Assembly: GCA_965204775.1 (NCBI GenBank)
Contig: CBDBFH010000022.1
Coordinates: 69,163 to 133,162 of the forward strand
DNA from: CBDBFH01 sp965204775
GTDB taxonomy: Bacteria; Pseudomonadota; Alphaproteobacteria; JAPOUT01; G958296285
Length of the DNA: 64,000 nucleotides
Direction of reading: 5' to 3'
Both the position numbers and the translations under genes were made by a program. The notes beneath the pieces were generated by a model. That model was given only the letters and a program-made list of their open reading frames with translations, was not told the DNA's origin and ran no database searches. Each line of letters begins with the position of its first letter. The first letter of the stretch is position 1. Below are positions 45,224 through 53,195 of this stretch, in pieces.

Positions 45224-46611
45224 CCGGGGCGGGTCATTTTTTCGGGACGGACGAGGCGGTCGAATTCCGCAGCGGTAACGAAGCCTGAGCGCAGGGCTTC
45301 CTCGCGCAGGGTTGTGCCGCGAGCGTGAGCGTTTTTGGCGATGGCGGCGGCGCGGTCATAGCCGATGGCCGGGGCCAGCGCGGTGACCAGCATGAGGGAG
45401 GCCTCGAGCAGGCCGGCGATTCGCTTGCGGTTGGGTTCGAGGCCGCGCAGACAGTTTTCGTTGAAGCTGCGGGAGGCGTCGGCGGCCAGAGCGATGGACT
45501 GCAGGAGGCTGTAGGCCATGAGAGGCTTGAAGACGTTGAGCTCCAGATGCCCCTGGCTTCCGGCGAAGGTGAGGCTGGTGTGATTCCCCATGATCTGGAC
45601 GCAGACCATGGTGAGGGCTTCGCATTGGGTGGGATTGACTTTGCCGGGCATGATGGAGGAGCCGGGCTCGTTGGCGGGGAGGGCGAGTTCGCCGAGACCG
45701 GAGCGCGGCCCTGAGCCGAGGAGGCGGATGTCGGAGGCGATCTTGAAGAGGCCGGCGGCGAGGGTGTTGAGCGCGCCGGAGAGTTCGACGAGAGCGTCGT
45801 GGGCGGCGAGGGCCTCGAATTTGTTGGGGGCGGATTTGAAGGGGAGTTTTGTGAGTCCGGCGGCGCGGGCGGCGAAGAGGCGGGCGAAGCGGGGATGCGC
45901 GTTGAGGCCGGTGCCGACGGCGGTCCCGCCCTGGGCGAGGAGCATCAGGCGGGGCAGAGCGGTTTTGATGCGGGCGATGCCGTTTTCGATCTGGCGGGCG
46001 TATCCGGAGAATTCCTGCCCGAGGGTGAGGGGGGTTGCGTCCTGGAGGTGGGTTCGCCCGATTTTGACAATTTTTGCGAATTTGCGGGCCTTGGCCTCGA
46101 GGGTCTGGCGCAGCGCGGCCAGTTCGGGTAGGAGGCGGTGGTGGACCTGCTGCGCGGCGGCGATGTGGATGGCGGTGGGGAAGGTGTCGTTGGAGGACTG
46201 GCCGCGATTGACGTGATCGTTGGGGTGGATGGGGTCTTTTGACCCCATTTCCCCGCCGAGGATCTGGATGGCGCGGTTGGCGATGACTTCGTTGGCGTTC
46301 ATATTGGTCTGGGTTCCGGAGCCGGTCTGCCAGACGGAGAGGGGGAAGTGGGCGTCGAGATGGCCCTGCGCGGCTTCGCCGGCGGCGCGGGCGATGGCGT
46401 TGCCGCGTTTTTTGTCGATGGCTTTGAGTTCGATATTGGCGAGGGCGGCGGCCTGTTTGACGATTCCGAGGGCGTGGATCAGGGGGCGGGGCATGGTTTC
46501 GCCGCCGATGCGGAAGTTTTTGAGGGATCGCTGGGTCTGCGCGCCCCAGTATTTGCCGGCGGGGACGCTGATTGGGCCGAAGGAATCGGTTTCCCGGCGG
46601 GTTTTTGTCAT
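45220..46611 (-). CDS. fumC: Fumarate hydratase, class II
   Basis: Interconverts fumarate and malate in the TCA cycle; oxygen-stable, no Fe-S cluster. The fumarase/aspartase signature GSSIMPGKVNP (with the catalytic Ser loop) is at about residue 318. Other active-site segments are SGTQTNMNANEV, HPNDHVNRGQSSNDTFPT, and GRTHLQDATPLTLGQE. Length 463 aa is typical. It is downstream of ssrA on the same strand. Confidence 0.95.
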   Translation of the reverse strand: MTKTRRETDSFGPISVPAGKYWGAQTQRSLKNFRIGGETMPRPLIHALGIVKQAAALANIELKAIDKKRGNAIARAAGEAAQGHLDAHFPLSVWQTGSGTQTNMNANEVIANRAIQILGGEMGSKDPIHPNDHVNRGQSSNDTFPTAIHIAAAQQVHHRLLPELAALRQTLEAKARKFAKIVKIGRTHLQDATPLTLGQEFSGYARQIENGIARIKTALPRLMLLAQGGTAVGTGLNAHPRFARLFAARAAGLTKLPFKSAPNKFEALAAHDALVELSGALNTLAAGLFKIASDIRLLGSGPRSGLGELALPANEPGSSIMPGKVNPTQCEALTMVCVQIMGNHTSLTFAGSQGHLELNVFKPLMAYSLLQSIALAADASRSFNENCLRGLEPNRKRIAGLLEASLMLVTALAPAIGYDRAAAIAKNAHARGTTLREEALRSGFVTAAEFDRLVRPEKMTRPG

Positions 46612-46635
46612 GGGGGGCCTGTGCCTGTGCCTGTT

Positions 46636-46672
46636 TAAGAAAATGGCGGGCTTCTGTTGCCGGGCGCCCGCC
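46636..46672 (-). terminator. Rho-independent terminator after ssrA
   Basis: On the minus strand a GGCGGGC/GCCCGCC stem (arms at 46,666-46,672 and 46,645-46,651) is followed by ATTTTCTT, just past the tmRNA coding piece and before fumC. Confidence 0.6.
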
Positions 46673-46674
46673 GA

Positions 46675-46966
46675 ACCCCGCCCGGGCGGTGCGAAGCGCC
46701 CGGGACTTTAAGCGAGGCTGCCGCGCCGTTTAGGCGGCGAGGCGTGCCTCCGCGAAGTTGTCGTTGGCATTTTCAGCCTGGCCCGATGACGGCGGAGCCA
46801 TACCGGACGAAAGGAACAGCGTTTCGGCCTGGCGTCGAACCTGTTTCGCCCCCATATATTCCCCCGGTGGGGGAAGATGGTGGAGGCGCCGGGTACTGCC
46901 CCCGGGTCCGCCGGGCGTATTGAACTGCCCGTTTATCGTCGTAGCCGGGGTTTAGCCCGGCTTTTT
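46675..46966 (-). ncRNA. ssrA: Two-piece (circularly permuted) tmRNA
   Basis: Rescues stalled ribosomes. Read on the minus strand, the acceptor piece comes first, ending GGCGCCTCCACCA (CCA at 46,880-46,878), as permuted genes require. After a short spacer the coding piece begins GGGGGCGAAACAGGTTCGAC (about 46,853). It then encodes the tag A-N-D-N-F-A-E-A-R-L-A-A with a TAA stop (46,768-46,730). GC-rich hairpins follow (for example 46,681-46,704). A strong stem at 46,944-46,961 probably belongs to the 5' acceptor end. Exact mature ends are estimates. Confidence 0.92.
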
Positions 46967-47056
46967 CAATATAGGGGAGAGGAGGGGGGAAGGCAAGGGA
47001 GGAGTTGTTTTTTGGGGGGATTTGGGGCAGGGTGCGGATTGAGGAGGCTTTCCCGG

Positions 47057-47242
47057 ATGAGCGGTATAGCGGCGGTTTCCATTGCCTCGGAGCGGATGCT
47101 GGATGAGCCGTGGAAGAGGCGGATTGAGGGGGAACTGGCCGCGATTCGGACCGAGATCGCCGAGCTTCGGATGATGGTCCGTGTGGTTCTGGTGATTCTG
47201 GTGGCGCTTTTTGGGGTGATCATAGCGCAGTGGATTGTATGA
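47057..47242 (+). CDS. Small coiled-coil membrane protein A
   Basis: Not recognised. A 61-aa protein: a short N-terminus, then LDEPWKRRIEGELAAIRTEIAELRMM, which should form a coiled coil, then one transmembrane helix (VRVVLVILVALFGVIIAQWIV) at the very end. It is paralogous to the next gene (shared LDEPWKR-x-IE-x-E core). Small coil-plus-anchor proteins occur in phage and membrane-scaffold families, but I cannot assign one. The frame is open upstream; I chose the ATG giving the compact protein. Confidence 0.55.
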   Translation: MSGIAAVSIASERMLDEPWKRRIEGELAAIRTEIAELRMMVRVVLVILVALFGVIIAQWIV

Positions 47243-47299
47243 TATGGCATCCCCTCCCTTGAGGGTGAGGGGCCATACTTGAAAGGGTAGACCCCTGCC

Positions 47300-47536
47300 A
47301 TGAGCCTTGTCGCAGTCTATAACGCCCTCAAGGCCGCCGCCGCGACGGATGACAACGCCACCGCCGCCGTCGAAGCTCTGGAAGCCAGCCTTGATGAGCC
47401 GTGGAAACGCGGCATTGAGAAGGAAATCGCCGAATTCAGAGGTGAGACCAGAAACCGCCTGGCACGAGTGGAGGTCTTGATAGGTGTCCTCTTGCTCTTG
47501 AACACGGCCATGTTCTTGAGGGCTTTTTGGCCCTGA
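47300..47536 (+). CDS. Small coiled-coil membrane protein B
   Basis: Not recognised. A 78-aa paralogue of the preceding protein: a helical N-terminal part (YNALKAAAATDDNATAAVEA), the shared LDEPWKRGIEKEIAEFRGE coil, and a C-terminal transmembrane helix (VEVLIGVLLLLNTAMFL). It lies 57 bases after gene A. A third, decayed copy of the LDEPWKR segment follows at about 47,575-47,612 (EASLNDPCGG), with no anchor. Confidence 0.6.
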   Translation: MSLVAVYNALKAAAATDDNATAAVEALEASLDEPWKRGIEKEIAEFRGETRNRLARVEVLIGVLLLLNTAMFLRAFWP

Positions 47537-47574
47537 AAACGCTCCCGGATCGCAGGCGCAGGGAGATCAAACCT

Positions 47575-47612
47575 GTGAGCGAAGCCAGCCTCAATGACCC
47601 GTGCGGCGGGCT
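47575..47612 (+). pseudogene. Remnant third copy of the small coil-anchor protein
   Basis: The DNA GAAGCCAGCCT-x-ATGA-x-CCGTG recurs here from the preceding gene (47,386-47,403), encoding EASLNDPC in place of EASLDEPW, then similarity stops. It sits immediately before the end of the convergent prepilin-like gene. Confidence 0.45.
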
Positions 47613-47614
47613 GA

Positions 47615-49532
47615 TTAGTTGCCGGGGCGGGAGTCGCTCAAACTTCTCGCGCGGTCGAATGTCCCGGCCCTTTCGTTGCGCTTCAGGCGGACGGCGAGGC
47701 CATTGTAAATATCCCTCGTTTCGGGGGCGCATGAGCGCTCCACCCACCTTACAGCCTCCTTCGGAGTCCAGCTGCATGGCCGCAACATTTGCCTTGTGTT
47801 AAGGTCCAGCGGCAGCCCATGATTGCAGGCACCGGGGCGGTGAATATAGTGCCCTGCTGCCGCATCTGACGAGAAAGTACGAGTAACCGTCCTTACCATA
47901 AACTTCTGCCAATCTGCACCATCTCCCCAACCTCCTATGGGGGGGGCCCGAAGAAAACTTGCCTGAGGATTCCCATCATCGCCACGCGGGAGGACTGAGG
48001 CTAACTCGCGGATCTCAACTTGTCGGGAAGGGACGTCGAGATTACCACCTCTGCTGCGAGGAAGATTAGAAAAACGCCATGCCTGCAGATCCGGATTAAC
48101 ACGTAAACTAAACTCGTGTCCTTCTTCGGGATTGGTGTACACTCTGCTAAGAGCCGCCAGACCCTTAAGACGCTGACTCAGGATGGCATTCCCGGAGAAG
48201 ACATATTGAAAATTATGGTTAAGACCGGCTGCCCACCCATAGGCCCTCTCCGGCCAAATAGCACCTGTTGCGGAGGCAGAAATCTGCCCCGAGCGTGGTC
48301 TTTCGATCCCACCTTGTATACCCGCACCTTGATGGGGCGACAGCCCTGGGCCCCCCGAGCGATAGCGGTTTTGGCCAGTACCAAAAGTATCCTCACCAAC
48401 CCTTGATAACCACACCGCCGTGTGCGCAGGGACATTAACATTAGGACTAATGTAACCTTGTGTGAGTCGAAATTCGCCTTCTTGGGTGCGTAACGTGACT
48501 GGCCCCTGTGCTCCGGAGGAGCCATAATGGTGAGTAGCTTGCAGCCCCGTCCATGCGGCTGCGCCCTTCGAGGGGCATTCATGCACGGGAACGTCGATGA
48601 TCTCGGCATTCTCAATCACCTCCCGGGCCCAATCCTGATCCCCCGCGTAAGACTGCAGAAAAGACTCCAGACCTCGGTCTGAAGAAGGGGTGGCTTTTTG
48701 TAAGGTCAGATCCCTGCCCTGATTGGCGGCGCGGAAATCCTGCGCAGTGAGGTCTCGAATTTTTTCAGCCCTCCAATCACTGATTTCGGACTGGATTGCA
48801 TTCCCAAGAGCTCGGGCCAAGTCCCCTCGGGAGAAGCCGCCGCTGAAGTCCGGGGTTACGTCTACGATTTCGACCCTCCTCTGGGGAGGAGCCCCCCTCC
48901 GAGAGACCGGAGACGAGGGGCAGGGCGGCCAGCGCGACAATATCTCCGGCCTGCGCGCCGGGGACGGCCATTGCCGTCCCGCCGGGGAAGGTGGCCGTGT
49001 CCCCGGCGCGGACATGACCCGCCGGGCCGGAAATGCGCGGGGTGACAAGACTGATGATCCGCCCGGCCCGCTCGCGGCCCCAGGGGGCGGCCGCATTGCG
49101 CATCAGGACGGCGGCCTGAAGCATCCGCGCCGTAGGGGTCGGAGTAGTAGCAGGATCGGCAACAGGCACAGGCGCAAAGGAGGAAAAGACGATCTCCGGC
49201 TCGGCCCCGAAGGGATCGCGGGCCGGGAAGGAGGCCGGGAGATGACCCGCCGTCCGCAATGCCGGGACTCCAATCGCCGCGCCGATCTGACCCGGCGCTC
49301 CGGACATGGCGATCCCGGCCCCGTCGCGGAAGGCGGCGTCTTCGGCGGCGTAATCCTGCGCCGCCCGCCAGACCCGCTCAATATAGCGGGCCGAAGCCTC
49401 CTCGCGCAGCCCGTCATGGTAGCGGAGCAGAATCTGGCCGGTGAAGACCGCCAGCCCGGCGACAATCGCCGCCGCCAAAGCCGCCTCCAGCAGAAGCGCC
49501 CCTCTTTCTTCTCCCGCGCTTTCCTTTCTCAT
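47615..49532 (-). CDS. Large prepilin-like protein 2, frameshifted
   Basis: Starts MRKESAGEERG with a GGAGG ribosome site, then a type IV prepilin-like cleavage and helix ALLLEAALAAAIVAGLAVF (Glu at +5). About 210 codons later the frame breaks in a run of six C's (48,892-48,897); the protein continues in the -1 or +1 frame as RRVEIVDVTPDFSGGFSRGD. The whole product would be about 640 aa. The distal part (WTGLQATHHYGSSGAQG, RSGQISASATGAIWPERAY) is a unique Gly/Ser-rich, beta-like region from lower-GC DNA. I cannot assign it. It resembles PilV-type minor pilins only in architecture: N-terminal pilin helix plus a big passenger. Confidence 0.6.
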
Positions 49533-49536
49533 CTTT

Positions 49537-49842
49537 TTATCCTCCCGCCGGGGCGCAGAACGCCTTCCTGACCAATTCCTCGTCCGGATAGTAAATCTTG
49601 ACCCGTCCGTGACCTATCTCTCCGCCGGGCCGAGTCCGGTCCCCGGGAATGTCATAGAGGCCGGGCCCATCGGGGTGTTGTTCGTCTGTGGGTGTGGGCT
49701 GGCAGAATCCCAGGTCCGCGCTGTTTGCCGGGCATCTCATGGCCAGAAAGGGCAAGTCGAAGGCAACAGGCAGGGTGAGGGCAGGCCGGGGGATGGAGCC
49801 TTGTCCCCCTTCTTCATCATCAATCAGTTCGGCGGCGACCAT
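49537..49842 (-). CDS. Small protein between the prepilin genes, possibly the tail of prepilin 1
   Basis: 101 aa from ATG 49,842; acidic, with LIDDEEGGQG, DLGFCQPTPTDEQHPDG and VKIYYPDEELVRKAF. The frame is open upstream to 49,899, exactly where the prepilin 1 frame ends, and reads on as PAWEALYPERSEAGEFDRD without a start codon. So it may be the real C-terminus of prepilin 1, split by an indel near 49,900. Its last codons contain the ribosome site of prepilin 2. Confidence 0.4.
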   Translation of the reverse strand: MVAAELIDDEEGGQGSIPRPALTLPVAFDLPFLAMRCPANSADLGFCQPTPTDEQHPDGPGLYDIPGDRTRPGGEIGHGRVKIYYPDEELVRKAFCAPAGG

Positions 49843-49867
49843 GTCCCGGTCAAATTCTCCCGCCTCG

Positions 49868-51754
49868 CTACGCTCCGGGTAGAGAGCCTCCCAGGCGGGT
49901 CATGACTTTTCCATAAAGCTCTTCAGTCGAAGGGGCATCATCAGGCGCGCCCCATTGATATATACCTCCGCCCTGCCTCGTATATCCAGCCTCGAGCAAT
50001 TCCTCATCGAGGATTCTCTTCGCATCCGCCTGAAACCCGGGCAACACCCCAAACGCCAAAGGATTGTTGCCCTTGTTCAAACGAATGTTGTCCTTGTTTC
50101 TTAGGTCCCGTATTGAACGCGTTAAACTCTCAACACTTGAGAAGATGGGCCGCCATCCATCCGCTTTGCCAAGACGCGTGAGCACGGTCGTCTTCTCCCC
50201 GATCTTATGTTCGGCAAGGTCATGGTGGATTGCCAGCTTATAGTTCGAGGAGATGGGGGGTGCGCCGGCCTGCTTGCCAGGCAGATATGTCCCACCAATC
50301 CGCCCCCTCCAGGCCCAATGACGACCATCATACCCTTTATACGACAAGGTGTCGCCGCCAGGAAAATTAAGAACGCCCGAGCCTTCCACGTTCCTCCCGC
50401 CCGTATGGAAGGGCAGAGGAACGAATGCTTCCTCCGGAATCAGGACCGTCTCGCCGTCCCTCTTGACCCTCAGAGATTTCCGGCCCTGATCGTCAGTGTC
50501 CACAATCTCTTCGGGCCAAGCGCGCCGCATCGCGAAAGACGCAACCGGCTTCTCTTCAGGCTCGTAAAAATAAGGAGTCCAATCAGCATACCCACTACCC
50601 CTCGCGGTGGCAAATCTCTGGCGGAATGTCGTGTACAGCAACGAACGCTCTGCGATCTCGGGGTCCGCGCCCTCCGTAAGAATTTTGGTGGTTTCAGTAG
50701 GGACGTTTTCGGCGAGGTATGTTCCCCCCTCCTTCACCACCTCGCCGTCGATCAAACTCTTCGGGGCGGCGATAATCACCTTCTTCTCGCCGTACGCACA
50801 TTCAAGCTCGCTCAGAGCGGCGGTGATGTCGGTCTTGCTCAATACGTCCGCCTCCGCGGGGTTCTTGACCCATTCCAATTCCCAGAGCGGCTGGCCGAAC
50901 TCATCCTTCATCGCCAGTTTGAGCGCAACATCCCGCGTCAGAGGCATGTGGCCGAGGGGATTCAGAAAAGTCCGGCCCCTGTTCGGGATCTGCCATGTAA
51001 AGTAGACGCCGTCAATTCTGCCCGGCACAGCCCCTCCCCCCCAGTCGCCGGAGGCGGTGGCGTCCAGCAACCTGTATTTTATTTCCGGCTCCGGCTCCGG
51101 CTCCGGCCCCAGAAGGGCGGTCTGCGGCGTCGACGAGGCCGCAAAGGCATAAACCACATCGTTAAGCATCTCCGGCGTGAGAATGTTCTGGTCGCTCGCA
51201 TCCCCATCGCTCGCCACAACCACGGCCATCTCCATCGCCGCCTGCCTGTTTGCCGCCAGGTTCGTAAAGGACAGGTCATTCTCATCCACACCGCGCCAAA
51301 TCCCGCTACGGCCCGTCAGGCGCATAAACCGCTCGCCCTCCCGCACGGTCCGGGGCGGCGTCCCCCCCGTCAGATGAAGCACAACCCGAAAATCATCCCC
51401 CGCCCCGCGCCGGATCATCGCCCGCCAGCCATAGCGCATCCCCTCCGGTCCCAACTGATCCGGATAAGCCTGCGAAACCAGTCCTTCAGCCCGCAAATCC
51501 GCAGGTGTGCGGACCAGAACCGCATCCTCCTCCATCTCCGCCACGGCCCGGCTCACCGCCGCATGGACCTGGATGCTGTCCAGAACGTTCGAAACCTGCG
51601 CGGCCAGAGCACGCTCCGCCCGGCCTTCCTGCCGGTCCTTCAAAACCTGATTAAACCCAACCGAAGCAATCGCGATCAAAGCAATCGCCAGCGCCACCTC
51701 CAGCAACGCCAGGCCCCGCTCATCGCTACCCCCGATTCTCTCTCTTCCCGGCAT
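49868..51754 (-). CDS. Large prepilin-like protein 1
   Basis: A 628-aa protein with a short leader (MPGRERIGGSDERG) and a type IV prepilin N-terminus LALLEVALAIALIAIASVGF (Glu at +5), then helical and beta-rich passenger sequence. Recognisable pieces: a Pro-Glu linker (GPEPEPEPEIKY), and a Gly-rich distal part (GRNVEGSGVLNFPGGDTL). The ATG at 51,754 follows GGAGAGAG and gives the leader length expected for a prepilin; 51,784 is also possible. No prepilin peptidase, assembly ATPase or secretin is in the window. Function unknown: a minor pilin or tip adhesin is inference. Confidence 0.65.
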   Translation of the reverse strand: MPGRERIGGSDERGLALLEVALAIALIAIASVGFNQVLKDRQEGRAERALAAQVSNVLDSIQVHAAVSRAVAEMEEDAVLVRTPADLRAEGLVSQAYPDQLGPEGMRYGWRAMIRRGAGDDFRVVLHLTGGTPPRTVREGERFMRLTGRSGIWRGVDENDLSFTNLAANRQAAMEMAVVVASDGDASDQNILTPEMLNDVVYAFAASSTPQTALLGPEPEPEPEIKYRLLDATASGDWGGGAVPGRIDGVYFTWQIPNRGRTFLNPLGHMPLTRDVALKLAMKDEFGQPLWELEWVKNPAEADVLSKTDITAALSELECAYGEKKVIIAAPKSLIDGEVVKEGGTYLAENVPTETTKILTEGADPEIAERSLLYTTFRQRFATARGSGYADWTPYFYEPEEKPVASFAMRRAWPEEIVDTDDQGRKSLRVKRDGETVLIPEEAFVPLPFHTGGRNVEGSGVLNFPGGDTLSYKGYDGRHWAWRGRIGGTYLPGKQAGAPPISSNYKLAIHHDLAEHKIGEKTTVLTRLGKADGWRPIFSSVESLTRSIRDLRNKDNIRLNKGNNPLAFGVLPGFQADAKRILDEELLEAGYTRQGGGIYQWGAPDDAPSTEELYGKVMTRLGGSLPGA

Positions 51755-51896
51755 TAATCTCTCTCCACGCATAACCTTCACCATGACCCAATCAACTAAA
51801 TCCCCACAAGTGCGAATCTAAGCCCAGAACAAGGGAAAAAACAAGCCCCCGTTCATAAAATGTGATTAGAAAACCTCACGATTCCGTGTCCCCTCC

Positions 51897-51926
51897 AAAA
51901 AGCCCCCCGGCCCCCTCAGGGGCCGG
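51897..51926 (-). terminator. Probable terminator downstream of the CDGSH gene
   Basis: On the minus strand CCGGCCCC-CTGAG-type stem/loop (arms 51,919-51,926 and 51,907-51,914) is followed within a few bases by a T5 run (51,901-51,897). It lies 3' of the CDGSH gene and 5' of the prepilin operon, separating the two. Confidence 0.55.
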
Positions 51927-51998
51927 CTTCAAAGGCCCGGTGGAAGGCGGATTCGCAACGTCTGAAGGGAGCCGGGCGGCTTCGCCCCTTCTCTCCCC

Positions 51999-52259
51999 TC
52001 AAGGCAAAGATTTGTGCGTCCCGTCGCATAGCGGGCGGCGCTTCGTCGCCTTGCATCCGCACAGAAAAACCCGCCCCGTCCGCGGCGCCCGCCACTCCAG
52101 CGGCGTCAGGGACGTCCGCCGGTGGGACCCGTCACAAAACGGCTGCCGACCGGAATGACCGCACACACACCACCAGTAAAGCTTGCCTTCCTCAACCTCA
52201 ACTTGAAAAGGGCCCTTCTCGGCAACCTGCGCCACCGGCCCCGAAGCATCCACCGCCAT
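51999..52259 (-). CDS. Tandem CDGSH iron-sulfur domain protein
   Basis: An 86-aa protein with two CDGSH-type [2Fe-2S] sites, C-x-C-x-n-C-DGSH: CVCGHSGRQPFCDGSH (about residues 31-46) and CGCKATKRRPLCDGTH (about 67-82). Each site uses three Cys and one His. Double-CDGSH proteins are related to mitochondrial MiNT; their bacterial role is unclear (redox or cluster transfer). Transcribed alone, away from thyA. Confidence 0.88.
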   Translation of the reverse strand: MAVDASGPVAQVAEKGPFQVEVEEGKLYWWCVCGHSGRQPFCDGSHRRTSLTPLEWRAPRTGRVFLCGCKATKRRPLCDGTHKSLP

Positions 52260-52390
52260 CTGTCTGTCCCTCCTCGCATAGCCCCGCCACTCTGGACATG
52301 AACCCTTATACAGGTAAAATCCCCCCGATAAAATCCCCCGAATCAGCCGGACCGAAAGGCAGGAAAAAGCGGGGAAGCAGGGCGGGAAAC

Positions 52391-53182
52391 ATGCGGCAAT
52401 ATCTCGACCTCGTCCGCCTGACCCTGGACGGACACGACCGCCCGGAAAGAACCAAAACCGGCGCGCGGTCCATCTTCGGCTGTCAGATGCGCTTCGACCT
52501 CTCGCAGGGCTTCCCTCTCCTCACCACCAAAAAACTCCACATCAAATCCATCGTCCACGAACTCCTCTGGTTCCTCCGGGGCGAAACCAATATCCGCTCC
52601 CTCAACAAACAGGGCGTCAAAATCTGGAACGAATGGGCCGACGAAAACGGCGAACTCGGCCCGGTCTACGGAAGGCAATGGCGCTCCTGGCCCGCTCCCG
52701 ACGGAACCGCCATCGATCAGATCCAGCGCCTCCTCGCCATGATCCGCCGCGACCCCTTCTCCCGCCGCCTGATCGTCTCCGCCTGGAACCCCGCCGACCT
52801 CGACCGCATGGCCCTGCCGCCCTGCCACTGCCTCTTCCAATTCTATGCCGCCGACGGCAGACTCTCCTGCCAGCTCTATCAGCGCTCCGGCGACGTCTTT
52901 CTGGGCGTCCCCTTCAATATCGCCTCCTACGCCCTGCTGACCTCAATGGTCGCCCATGTCTGCGGCCTGCCCCCCGGCGAATTCATCCACACCCTGGGCG
53001 ACGCACATCTCTATCACACCCATCTGGAGCAGGCCCGCCTCCAGCTCCGGCGCGAGCCTTTGCCGCTCCCCCAACTCAAACTCAACCCGGACGTCAAGGA
53101 CCTCTTCGCCTTCTCCTATGAAGACATAGAGGTCGCCGGGTATCAGGCGCACCCGCATATCGCCGCGCCGATTGCAGTTTGA
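52391..53182 (+). CDS. thyA: Thymidylate synthase
   Basis: Methylates dUMP to dTMP using methylene-tetrahydrofolate. Active-site Cys in LPPCHCLFQF (near residue 145), Arg/phosphate loops DPFSRRLIVSAWNP, and QRSGDVFLGVPFNIASYALL for dUMP binding. The ATG at 52,391 gives 263 aa, matching E. coli ThyA; the frame is open upstream from 52,298 with unrelated sequence. Its end is 13 bases before the folA ATG, the usual thyA-folA pair that recycles the dihydrofolate produced. Confidence 0.95.
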   Translation: MRQYLDLVRLTLDGHDRPERTKTGARSIFGCQMRFDLSQGFPLLTTKKLHIKSIVHELLWFLRGETNIRSLNKQGVKIWNEWADENGELGPVYGRQWRSWPAPDGTAIDQIQRLLAMIRRDPFSRRLIVSAWNPADLDRMALPPCHCLFQFYAADGRLSCQLYQRSGDVFLGVPFNIASYALLTSMVAHVCGLPPGEFIHTLGDAHLYHTHLEQARLQLRREPLPLPQLKLNPDVKDLFAFSYEDIEVAGYQAHPHIAAPIAV

Positions 53183-53195
53183 GCGCCCGCTTTCC

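Noticed and set aside
46657..46923. Protein-coding frame in the region after fumC
   Set aside because: The same bases form the tmRNA coding and acceptor pieces; no protein is supported.
46941..46966. Plus-strand terminator (GCCGGG stem plus T5)
   Set aside because: No plus-strand gene ends before it; it more likely belongs to the folded 5' end of the tmRNA precursor on the minus strand.
47615..51754. Shufflon (site-specific inversion of pilin tips)
   Set aside because: Architecture is suggestive, but no recombinase gene, inverted 19-bp-type repeats or alternative C-terminal cassettes are visible.
50207..51757. 516-codon plus-strand frame opposite prepilin 1
   Set aside because: Prepilin signature and ribosome site are on the minus strand; the plus frame is Arg/His-rich shadow.
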